Of a stretch of DNA of 32,576 bases, positions 11,144 to 18,730 are shown piece by piece; the stretch's first letter is position 1, and each line of letters begins with the position of its first letter. The notes under the pieces were generated by a model. That model saw nothing but the letters and a program-made list of their open reading frames with translations. It was not told where the DNA came from and did not search any database. This DNA comes from Polaromonas sp. (GTDB taxonomy: Bacteria; Pseudomonadota; Gammaproteobacteria; Burkholderiales; Burkholderiaceae_C): assembly GCA_013823635.1 (NCBI GenBank), contig PNML01000032.1, positions 1 through 32,576 on the forward strand, written 5' to 3'. Both the position numbers and the translations under genes were made by a program.

Positions 11144-11158
11144 TGGCATTGTTGTTGC
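11144..11158 (+). promoter_or_regulatory. Sigma-54 (RpoN) promoter of the ABC-deaminase-ureD operon
   Basis: TGGCAT-N5-TTGC has the GG (11145-11146) and GC (11157-11158) dinucleotides separated by exactly 10 bases, as sigma-54 requires. It differs from TGGCAC-N5-TTGC at one base. Transcription would start near 11170, about 44 bases before the ATG. Confidence 0.68.
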
Positions 11159-11213
11159 TTAGTCTTTGCCAGCCAACCGCATCACCCACTCAGACAGCCA
11201 CCAGGAGTCCTGC

Positions 11214-12248
11214 ATGTCCAAACGCCATTTCATCCGAGCCACGGTCGCAACGATCGCCCTGCTGACACTGGGCACAGCCCAAGCTCAGAACAAGCCCATC
11301 AAGTTCCAATTGGACTGGCGCTTCGAAGGCCCTTCGGCGCTGTTCCTGCAGCCGGCCGCCAAGGGCTATTTCAAAGACGCTGGACTGGACGTCTCCATCG
11401 ACGCCGGCAACGGCTCAGGTGCCACGGTCACCCGCGTGGCCTCCGGCACCTATGACATGGGCTTCGCCGACATGGCCGCCCTCATGGAATTCCACGCCAA
11501 CAACCCCGACGCGCCCAACAAGCCCGTGGCGGTGATGATGGTCTACAACAACACGCCGGCCGCCGTGCTGGCGCTGAAGAAGTCGGGTATCCAAACACCG
11601 GCAGACCTGAGCGGCAAAAAGCTGGGCGCACCCGTGTTCGACGCTGGTCGCAAGGCGTTCCCCATTTTTGAAAAAGCCAACAAGGTGGGCAACGTCACCT
11701 GGACCGCGATGGACCCGCCACTGCGTGAAACCATGCTGGTGCGTGGTGACATTGACGCCATCACCGGCTTCTCGTTCACCTCGCTGTTGAACCTGGAAGC
11801 CCGCGGCATCAAGCCTGAGGACGTGGTCATCATGCCCTATGCCGATTTCGGGGTGAAGCTGTACGGCAACGCCATCATTGCCTCACCCAAATTGCTCAAG
11901 GAGAGTCCTGCCGCCGTCAAGGCTTTCCTGGCCGCGTTTGCCATGGGTGCCAAAGAAGTGATGGCCAACCCCGAAGCTGCCATTGCGGTGGTCAAAGAGC
12001 GCGACGGCATCATCAACACCGCGCTGGAAACACGCCGCCTGAAATTGGCCATTGACTCCGTGGTGGCCAGCCCCGACGCGCGCAAGGAAGGTTTTGGCCA
12101 AGTCAACCCAGCCCGCCTGTCCCTGATGGCAAGCCAAGTCTCAGACGCCTACAAAACCAAAAACCGTGTCGACGTCAAAGACGTGTGGGATGGTTCTGCA
12201 CTGCCCGACGCCAAGGTACTGGACATCCTGCCCAAAGCCAAAAAGTAA
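11214..12248 (+). CDS. ABC transporter substrate-binding protein, NMT1/SsuA-like
   Basis: Periplasmic solute-binding protein of the NMT1/ThiY/SsuA superfamily, 344 residues. A clear Sec signal peptide (MSKRHFIRATVATIALL, cleavage after AQA at about residue 24) precedes the mature start. Typical features are FQLDWRFEGPSALFLQPAAKGYF, then GSGATVTRVASGTYDMGFADM. The ATG at 11214 has CAGGAG six bases upstream; an in-frame earlier start at 11166 lacks the signal-peptide layout. It heads an operon with ATPase, permease, deaminase and ureD genes. That company points to a nitrogenous ring compound such as a purine or pyrimidine base. The ligand is inferred, not seen. A hairpin with T run follows and probably keeps this gene expressed above the rest of the operon. 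Confidence 0.85.
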   Translation: MSKRHFIRATVATIALLTLGTAQAQNKPIKFQLDWRFEGPSALFLQPAAKGYFKDAGLDVSIDAGNGSGATVTRVASGTYDMGFADMAALMEFHANNPDAPNKPVAVMMVYNNTPAAVLALKKSGIQTPADLSGKKLGAPVFDAGRKAFPIFEKANKVGNVTWTAMDPPLRETMLVRGDIDAITGFSFTSLLNLEARGIKPEDVVIMPYADFGVKLYGNAIIASPKLLKESPAAVKAFLAAFAMGAKEVMANPEAAIAVVKERDGIINTALETRRLKLAIDSVVASPDARKEGFGQVNPARLSLMASQVSDAYKTKNRVDVKDVWDGSALPDAKVLDILPKAKK

Positions 12249-12266
12249 ACCGTTCGCCACCACACG

Positions 12267-12300
12267 GGCCAGCCTGCGCAACAGCGGACTGGCCTTTTTC
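12267..12300 (+). terminator. Intra-operon terminator/attenuator after the binding-protein gene
   Basis: GGCCAG (12267-12272) pairs with CTGGCC (12289-12294), followed by TTTTTC. The position between the binding-protein gene and the ATPase gene is typical for partial termination that gives an excess of binding protein. Confidence 0.65.
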
Positions 12301-12337
12301 TTGCCCACTCAGCCCGAAGTCAGCCCCGGAGTCCCGC

Positions 12338-13180
12338 ATGCCAGCCAGCCCCCATCCGCCGTCGCCCGCTTTTGTGGAATTCAAAAACGTCTGGCTGGCC
12401 TACAACGCCGAATTGCAGGCCAAGGGCCAGTACGCGGTGGAGGACATCAACCTGAGCGTGCACGAGGGTGAGTTCATTGCCATCGTCGGGCCGTCAGGTT
12501 GTGGCAAGTCCACCTTCATGAAACTGACCACCGGGCTCAAGCGCCCCAGCAAGGGCAACATCCTGGTGGACGGCCAAGCGGTCAACGGCCCACTGAAAAT
12601 ATCCGGCATGGCGTTTCAAGCGCCCTCGCTGCTGCCGTGGCGCACCACCCTGGACAACGTGCTGTTGCCATTGGAAATCGTCGAACCCCATCGAAGCCAG
12701 TTCAAGCAGAAGCGCCAGGAGTACGAAGCCCGGGCCTCCGCCTTGCTGGCCAGCGTGGGCCTGGGCGGCATGGAAAAGAAATTTCCCTGGCAACTGTCCG
12801 GCGGCATGCAGCAGCGCGCCAGCATCTGCCGCGCCCTCATCCACGAACCCAAAATGCTGCTGCTCGACGAGCCGTTTGGTGCCCTCGACGCCTTCACCCG
12901 GGAAGAACTGTGGTGCACCCTGCGCGACCTTCAGGCGGCCCAGAAATTCAACGTCATTCTGGTGACGCATGACCTGCGCGAGAGTGTGTTCCTGGCCGAC
13001 ACCGTGTACGTGATGAGCAAAGGGCCTGGGCGCTTTGTGGTCAAGCGCGACATCGACCTGCCCCGCCCCCGTGATTTGGAGGTCACCTACACCCCGCACT
13101 TCACCGACATCGTCCACGAGCTGCGTGGCCACATCGGCGCCATGCGCAAAACCGGCGCCAGCACCGCCATCACGCAATAA
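12338..13180 (+). CDS. ABC transporter ATP-binding protein (nitrate/sulfonate/NMT1 type)
   Basis: ATPase subunit of the importer encoded by its neighbours; 280 residues, cytoplasmic face of the inner membrane. It has Walker A GPSGCGKST at residues 51-59, Q-loop FQAPSLLPWRT, signature LSGGMQQRASI (about 153), Walker B MLLLDEPFGALD (about 173) and switch histidine VTHDL. The SLLPWRT context is usual for the SsuB/TauB/NrtD group. The ATG at 12338 is chosen because GGAG lies six bases upstream; the frame is open further upstream without homologous sequence. The permease gene follows after 15 bp. Confidence 0.92.
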   Translation: MPASPHPPSPAFVEFKNVWLAYNAELQAKGQYAVEDINLSVHEGEFIAIVGPSGCGKSTFMKLTTGLKRPSKGNILVDGQAVNGPLKISGMAFQAPSLLPWRTTLDNVLLPLEIVEPHRSQFKQKRQEYEARASALLASVGLGGMEKKFPWQLSGGMQQRASICRALIHEPKMLLLDEPFGALDAFTREELWCTLRDLQAAQKFNVILVTHDLRESVFLADTVYVMSKGPGRFVVKRDIDLPRPRDLEVTYTPHFTDIVHELRGHIGAMRKTGASTAITQ

Positions 13181-13195
13181 GCAAGGAACACCCCC

Positions 13196-13963
13196 ATGTC
13201 ACAGAAACAACTGGAACGCTGGGCCCCCTGGGCGCTGATGGTGTTGACCGTGGTGATCTGGCAGGCCATTTGCAGCCTGTTCAATGTGTCGGAGTTCATC
13301 TTCCCGAGCCCGCTGCGCATCTGGGAGCAGACACTGGAGCACAGCGTGACCATCGCTGGCCACGCCTGGCGGACATTCTGGGTCACGATGGTGGGTTTTG
13401 CCATCGCCATCGTGGTGGGTGTGCTGCTGGGTTTTCTCATCGGCAGCTCACGCCTGGCCTACGCCGCCATGTACCCGCTGATGACCGCGTTCAACGCCCT
13501 GCCCAAGGCGGCCTTTGTGCCCATTTTGGTGGTGTGGTTCGGCATTGGTGTCGGGCCAGCGGTGCTCACTGCGTTTCTCATCAGTTTCTTTCCCATCATG
13601 GTCAACATCGCCACCGGCTTGGCCACGTTGGAGCCGGAACTGGAGGACGTGCTGCGGGTGCTCGGCGCCAAGCGTTGGGACGTGCTGACCAAGGTCGGCC
13701 TGCCCCGCTCCATGCCCTACTTTTATGGATCCCTCAAAGTGGCCATCACCCTGGCGTTTGTGGGCACCACCGTGTCCGAAATGACCGCGTCCGACCAGGG
13801 CATTGGCTACCTGTTGATCTCCGCCGGTTCGTCCATGCAGATGGGGCTGGCCTTCAGCGGCTTGCTGGTCGTGGGCATCATGGCCATGGTCATGTACGAG
13901 CTGTTCAGCTTTGTGGAAAAACACACCACCGCCTGGGCCCACCGGGGCTCGCAGGGCGAATGA
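13196..13963 (+). CDS. ABC transporter permease (SsuC/TauC type)
   Basis: Membrane subunit of the same importer; 255 residues with about six hydrophobic helices. The ATPase-contact EAA-like loop is visible as LRVLGAKRWDVLTKVGLPRSMPYF cut by the usual G-x3-LP pattern (about residues 155-180). The segment FNALPKAAFVPILVVWFGIG is characteristic of this permease group. The start ATG has AAGGA eight bases upstream. The stop overlaps the deaminase start as ATGA. Confidence 0.92.
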   Translation: MSQKQLERWAPWALMVLTVVIWQAICSLFNVSEFIFPSPLRIWEQTLEHSVTIAGHAWRTFWVTMVGFAIAIVVGVLLGFLIGSSRLAYAAMYPLMTAFNALPKAAFVPILVVWFGIGVGPAVLTAFLISFFPIMVNIATGLATLEPELEDVLRVLGAKRWDVLTKVGLPRSMPYFYGSLKVAITLAFVGTTVSEMTASDQGIGYLLISAGSSMQMGLAFSGLLVVGIMAMVMYELFSFVEKHTTAWAHRGSQGE

Positions 13964-14484
13964 GCGGCACCGAGCCCGTCTTGCCCGCGGCCTGGTCGCC
14001 CGATCGGTTGCGGCGCCACCTGCTGCGTGCCGACGCCGTGGCGCGGCGGGCCTTGGCCATGGGTCGCCACCCGTTTGGCGCCCTGCTGGTGGCCCCCGAT
14101 GGGGAAACCGTGCTGGCTGAGCAGGGCAACATCGATACCGTGCAACACGCCGAGGCCACACTGGCACGCACCGCGGCCCTCAACTACCCACCGGACTACC
14201 TGTGGCATTGCACCCTGGTGACCACGTTCGAGCCCTGCGCCATGTGCACCGGCACCATCTATTGGGCACACATCGGCCACCTGGTGTACGGCGCCAGTGA
14301 AGAATCCCTGCTGGCCCTGACCGGTAACCACCCAGAAAACCCCACGCTGAGCCTGCCCTGTCGGGACGTGGTGACCCGGGGTCAGAAGCCCATCCGCGTC
14401 ACCGGCCCGGTGCCGGAAGTCGCTGCAGACTTGGTGGCCACCCACCAACATTTCTGGCAAACGCCACACCGTTCTGGACGCTGA
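13960..14484 (+). CDS. Nucleoside/guanine deaminase-like zinc hydrolase (CDA superfamily)
   Basis: A 174-residue cytidine-deaminase-superfamily enzyme that should hydrolytically release ammonia from an amino-substituted base. The zinc and catalytic residues are present: H63-A-E65 and P-C93-A-M-C96, the latter in TFEPCAMCTGTIYWAHIGHLVYGA. The YWA after the cysteine motif resembles bacterial guanine deaminase (GuaD) more than tRNA adenosine deaminase TadA. The ATG overlaps the permease stop (ATGA) and its own TGA directly abuts the ureD ATG (TGAATG), so it is tightly coupled to both. The substrate is likely what the transporter brings in; guanine, cytosine or another aminated base are options. 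Confidence 0.82.
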   Translation: MSGTEPVLPAAWSPDRLRRHLLRADAVARRALAMGRHPFGALLVAPDGETVLAEQGNIDTVQHAEATLARTAALNYPPDYLWHCTLVTTFEPCAMCTGTIYWAHIGHLVYGASEESLLALTGNHPENPTLSLPCRDVVTRGQKPIRVTGPVPEVAADLVATHQHFWQTPHRSGR

Positions 14485-15315
14485 ATGCCCTGGAACGCCC
14501 AACTCTCACTGGACTATCGGCTGGAGTCCGACCGCACTGTGCTGCGCTTTGCCCACGATGGACCGTTGCGCGTCCTCAAAAGCCTGTACCCCGAGGGTGA
14601 CGCCATTTGCCACAACGTGCTGGTGCATCCACCAGGGGGCTTGGTGCAAGGCGACACACTTGACTTGCGCTTCACAGTCGCGCCCGGCGCCCACGGGCTG
14701 GTCAGCACCCCCGGGGCGACCCGGTTTTACCGCAGCAACGGCGAGCCTGCCACCCAGCGGGTACACCTCACACTCCAGCCAGGGGCACGTCTGGAGTGGC
14801 TGCCGCTGGAGACCATTGCCTACCCGGGTTGCCATGGCCGAAACCACGTGGTGCTGGACCTGAGCGAGGGCGCTGAGTTGCTGGCATGGGATGTGTGCGC
14901 GCTGGGGCTGCCCGCCACCGGTCAACCATTTGATGAAGGTGACTTGCACCAACGCCTGCACTGGCCCGGCCATTGGCTGGAAGAAGTGCACCTGCAAGCG
15001 CAGGACACTCGGTTGCTGAATTCCCCCTTGGGCCTGGCGGGCCACCGCTGCCTGGGCACGCTGTGGCTGGCCTGTGGCACCGCCATCCCCCCGCCACGCC
15101 GTGACACCTTGCTGGCTGCCTTGAACGGCGTGCTGGAACAGCACCCCCTGGCAGCCAGCGCAGGCGCCACAGCACCCCAGGCCAACACCCTGGTGGTGCG
15201 CTGCCTGGCACCGAACGTGGAGCCCGTGATGGAGCTGTTCCAGAGGTTGTGGCAGCAACTGCGCCAACATGCGTGGGGGTTGGGCACCGCATCGCCTCGC
15301 ATCTGGCACGTCTGA
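14485..15315 (+). CDS. ureD: Urease accessory protein UreD (UreH)
   Basis: UreD binds apo-urease and forms, with UreF and UreG, the complex that delivers nickel and CO2 to the active site. The 276-residue product has the family's hallmarks: HNVLVHPPGGLVQGDTL (about residues 46-62), STPGATRFYRS (about residues 74-84) and LEWLPLETIAYPG. It starts directly after the deaminase stop. Structural urease genes ureABC and the other accessory genes are not in the window, which is unusual because ureD commonly leads ureABC next to urtABCDE in this group. A small CCCTG/CAGGG hairpin (15318-15331) without T run follows. It is the last gene of the operon. Confidence 0.93.
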   Translation: MPWNAQLSLDYRLESDRTVLRFAHDGPLRVLKSLYPEGDAICHNVLVHPPGGLVQGDTLDLRFTVAPGAHGLVSTPGATRFYRSNGEPATQRVHLTLQPGARLEWLPLETIAYPGCHGRNHVVLDLSEGAELLAWDVCALGLPATGQPFDEGDLHQRLHWPGHWLEEVHLQAQDTRLLNSPLGLAGHRCLGTLWLACGTAIPPPRRDTLLAALNGVLEQHPLAASAGATAPQANTLVVRCLAPNVEPVMELFQRLWQQLRQHAWGLGTASPRIWHV

Positions 15316-15508
15316 TGCCCTGAAAGCAGGGTGATGGTGTTGGCCGTACTCAGTACTTTTACCAAGTATCTGTTCCGGGCACAGCCTGCTACGATGAAAA
15401 GTTGTCCATGCCAGACATGGTCAGTCCGCCGCCCTCAGAGTGTGTCCACACACCTCCGCCACAGGAACGGGTGTCCCACTTGTTGACACACCGGGAAGGC
15501 GTGTGCCG

Positions 15509-18500
15509 ATGCATCCTATCCTTTGCCGACTCTTGCTTGCCGCCTGGTTGCTGGGACCGGCGTGGGCGGGTGCGACGGCTGAGGCGCACACCGCGCCATC
15601 CGGCGAGGCCACGCCACGCCCCCTCACCCTGGGGGTGTTTGCGTTCCGGCCCAAGCCCATCATGCAAGAGCGCTTTGAGCCGCTGGCCCGCTACCTGTCT
15701 GACCAGCTGCCCGGCCACACCGTGACCCTGCGCCCACTGTTGGAGCACGAACTGGAAGAAGCCATGCAAGCGCACCAGATCGACTTTGTGTTGACCAACC
15801 CCAGTCACTACATCAAGTTGCGCGAGCACCACCGCCTGACTGGCGCCCTGGCCACGCTGGTGATGCGCTCAGGCAGCCAGGGCATTCATGGCATAGGCGG
15901 TGTCATTGTTCGGCGGGCACAGCGCGACGACATCCGGGATTTGGCTGACATTGCCAACAAGCGGGTCGCCATCGCCGGCAAGCACTACCTGGGCACCTAC
16001 ATGGCACCGGCCGCCGAGTTGCTTCGCGCCGGAGTGGACTTGGACACCATCACCTGGGTGGAGACCTCGCAGCCGGTGGATCAGGTCATCAGCTCCGTTC
16101 TCAGTGGCCAGTCAGACGTGGGATTTGTGCGCACTGGTGTGCTCGAAGACCTGGAGCGCGAGGGCAAACTGCAACGGGGTGAGCTGGCGGTGGTGCACCC
16201 CATCACTCACCCTGGGTTTGACCTCCGCGCCTCCACCCGGCTGTACCCCGAGTGGCCGTTCCTGGCAGCAATCGATGTGAATGCGGGCATCAGTCAGCAG
16301 GTGTCGGCCGCCCTGCTCAACCTGCGGCCTGACCATCCCGCCGCATTGGCAGCGGGCTTGTACGGGTTCACCATCGCGGCCGATTACGCATCGGTGGAAC
16401 AGGCCATGCGCGAGCTGCGCATGGCACCTTTTGAGCAACTTCCAGCATTTCTGTGGAAAGACATCTGGCAACGCTACCAGCTCTGGATACTGGGTATCGG
16501 TGCGTTGAGCCTGCTCACCACGCTGATGGCACTGGGCTTGGTGGCCCACCGGCGCCAGCTCTTGCGCACCCAGACCCGCCTGGAGACTGAGCACCACAAG
16601 CTCACCGCCACCACAGAACGCCTCAACTACCTGATGGACTCCAGCCCGGTGATGTTCTACACCCTGCGCGTCATGCGCCACCAGACGGAGCCGACCTGGG
16701 TGAGCAACAACATCGAGCGGCTGCTGGGCTACACCCCCTCGCAGGCCCAACACCTGCGCTGGTGGCGAGACCACCTCCACCCGGAGGATGCCCCGCAGGC
16801 CCTTGCAACCATTCGCCAGCTGCACCTCAGCGGCCATGTGCGACACCAGTTCCGGTTTGCCCTCGCCGATGGCACCTACCGCTGGTTCCACAACGACCTG
16901 AGGCTGCTCAACACCGGATCGGGCCATGCGGAAGCACTGGGCATCTGGCGCGACATCACCAACACCAAACTGCAGGAAGACCGCCTGCAGCTGGCCGCCA
17001 GCGTGTTTGACAACAGCTACGACGGCGTCATCATCACCGATGCCCTGCACCGGGTGGTGGACACCAACCCGGCGTTCAGCCGAATCACCGGCCACCCGCG
17101 TGAGGCGGTACTGGGTCGCACCCTCGCGGAGCTGGCCGACACGACCCACCCCGCAGCCCCATCGTCCGGTGGCGTGCAGCACATGATGGCGGTGCTGGGC
17201 ACACAGGGCCACTGGCAAGGGGAAATGCTGCTGCGACGCCACAATGGCCAACCATTGGTGTGTGCCATGTCGGTGTCGGCGGTGTCCGACAGCAGCCACC
17301 ACACCGGGCACCATGTGGTGGTGTTTTCAGACATTGGCCATGTCAAGGCCCACCAGGCCGAACTGGACCGACTGGCCCACTACGACGCCCTCACGGGCGT
17401 GCCCAACCGCCGCATGCTGGTGGACCGGTTGGCACAGGCCATTGAGCGCGCCAGACGCAGTGGCCAGTCACTGGCCATTTGCTACCTAGACCTGGACGAC
17501 TTCAAGCCCGTGAACGACACACTGGGCCACGCCGTGGGGGACCAACTCCTCATCCACATGACACGCCGCCTGGAGGGCGCCCTGCGCGGCCAGGACACCT
17601 TGGCCCGACTGGGCGGCGACGAATTTGTGCTGCTGCTGGCAGACCTCACCCACCCGGACGAATGGCAGCCGGTGCTGGCACGCGTCATGCGGCTGGTGCA
17701 GCAGGCCGTGCCATTGGGGGAGCACAGTGCCACGGTATCGGCCAGCGTGGGGGTCACCGTGTACCCCGCTGACGACGTGGATGCCGACACCCTGCTGCGC
17801 CACGCCGACCAGGCCATGTACAGCGCCAAACAGGCCGGACGCAACCGCCACCATGTGTTTGACCCGACACAAGACAAAGAAATCGAGGTCCAGCGCGAAT
17901 TGCACAGCCGCCTGGCGCAAGCCCTGGCTTTGGGAGAACTGGAGCTGTTCTACCAACCCAAGGTGCACATGGAGACCGGTCAGGTGGTGGGGGTCGAGGC
18001 CCTCATTCGCTGGCTGCACCCCGAGCTCGGCCGACTCCCGCCAGGGGAGTTTTTGTGGCAAATCAATGGCAGCGAGTTGGAAATACAAGTGGGCGAGTGG
18101 GTCATACGCACGGCCCTGGGTCAGCTGGGGCTGTGGAAACAACAGGAGCCAGGGCTGCCACCCGGGTTCAGCGTCAGCGTCAACCTCAGTGGGCACCAAC
18201 TGCTCAAACCCGGCTTCCACACTTGGCTGGCGGCCGAGCTGCAACGCCACAGCCACTGGCAGGCGGGTGAACTTGAATTGGAGATACTGGAAAGTGCCGC
18301 GCTGGCCGACATGGCCTCAGCCGCCAGGGTCATGACGCAGTGCCGCGCCTTGGGTGTGCGCTTTGCGCTGGACGACTTTGGCACCGGTTATTCGTCGCTG
18401 GCGTATTTCCGCACCCTGCCGGTGGACATGATCAAGATCGACCAGAGTTTTGTGCGCGACATGTTGGTGGATGCAGATGACCATGGCATTGTGCAAAGCG

Positions 18501-18730
18501 TGGTGCAACTGGCCCGGGCTTTCCAGCGACCTGTGATTGCCGAGGGTGTGGAAACGCTGGCACATGCCGCCGCACTGCTGCAAATGGGCTGCCCGCTGGC
18601 ACAGGGCTTTGGCATTGCCCGGCCCATGCCCCCTGACCAGCTGACCCATTGGACGCAACAGTGGGCGCAGCAACGCCCCTGGCAGGACAAGCCGATTACC
18701 GGCGAACGCTTCCCGGCAGATCGCGCGTAG
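15509..18730 (+). CDS. PhnD-like periplasmic sensor with PAS-PAS-GGDEF-EAL (c-di-GMP turnover)
   Basis: A 1073-residue membrane sensor. An N-terminal signal peptide (LCRLLLAAWLLGPAWAGATAEA) leads into a PhnD/TtrS-type periplasmic binding domain (about 38-310), recognisable by RPLLEHELEEAMQ and DFVLTNPSHYIKL. One transmembrane helix (about 325-347) is followed by PAS 1 (about 375-490), PAS 2 (about 495-620), GGDEF (motif at 704-708) and EAL (about 829). The diguanylate cyclase motif GGDEF and the RGQD inhibitory site five residues before it are intact. EAL residues are also intact: VEALIRW, DDFGTGYSS, KIDQSFV and AEGVET. Both activities are therefore possible. The ATG at 15509 (GGAAGG upstream) is preferred over an in-frame start at 15440 because it begins the signal peptide. 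Its 3' end overlaps the next gene's 3' end by 35 bp. Confidence 0.93.
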   Translation: MHPILCRLLLAAWLLGPAWAGATAEAHTAPSGEATPRPLTLGVFAFRPKPIMQERFEPLARYLSDQLPGHTVTLRPLLEHELEEAMQAHQIDFVLTNPSHYIKLREHHRLTGALATLVMRSGSQGIHGIGGVIVRRAQRDDIRDLADIANKRVAIAGKHYLGTYMAPAAELLRAGVDLDTITWVETSQPVDQVISSVLSGQSDVGFVRTGVLEDLEREGKLQRGELAVVHPITHPGFDLRASTRLYPEWPFLAAIDVNAGISQQVSAALLNLRPDHPAALAAGLYGFTIAADYASVEQAMRELRMAPFEQLPAFLWKDIWQRYQLWILGIGALSLLTTLMALGLVAHRRQLLRTQTRLETEHHKLTATTERLNYLMDSSPVMFYTLRVMRHQTEPTWVSNNIERLLGYTPSQAQHLRWWRDHLHPEDAPQALATIRQLHLSGHVRHQFRFALADGTYRWFHNDLRLLNTGSGHAEALGIWRDITNTKLQEDRLQLAASVFDNSYDGVIITDALHRVVDTNPAFSRITGHPREAVLGRTLAELADTTHPAAPSSGGVQHMMAVLGTQGHWQGEMLLRRHNGQPLVCAMSVSAVSDSSHHTGHHVVVFSDIGHVKAHQAELDRLAHYDALTGVPNRRMLVDRLAQAIERARRSGQSLAICYLDLDDFKPVNDTLGHAVGDQLLIHMTRRLEGALRGQDTLARLGGDEFVLLLADLTHPDEWQPVLARVMRLVQQAVPLGEHSATVSASVGVTVYPADDVDADTLLRHADQAMYSAKQAGRNRHHVFDPTQDKEIEVQRELHSRLAQALALGELELFYQPKVHMETGQVVGVEALIRWLHPELGRLPPGEFLWQINGSELEIQVGEWVIRTALGQLGLWKQQEPGLPPGFSVSVNLSGHQLLKPGFHTWLAAELQRHSHWQAGELELEILESAALADMASAARVMTQCRALGVRFALDDFGTGYSSLAYFRTLPVDMIKIDQSFVRDMLVDADDHGIVQSVVQLARAFQRPVIAEGVETLAHAAALLQMGCPLAQGFGIARPMPPDQLTHWTQQWAQQRPWQDKPITGERFPADRA

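Noticed and set aside
13960-14484. TadA tRNA adenosine deaminase
   Set aside because: The zinc motifs are shared by the whole superfamily, but the YWA context after the cysteines and the location in a transporter operon favour a free-base deaminase.
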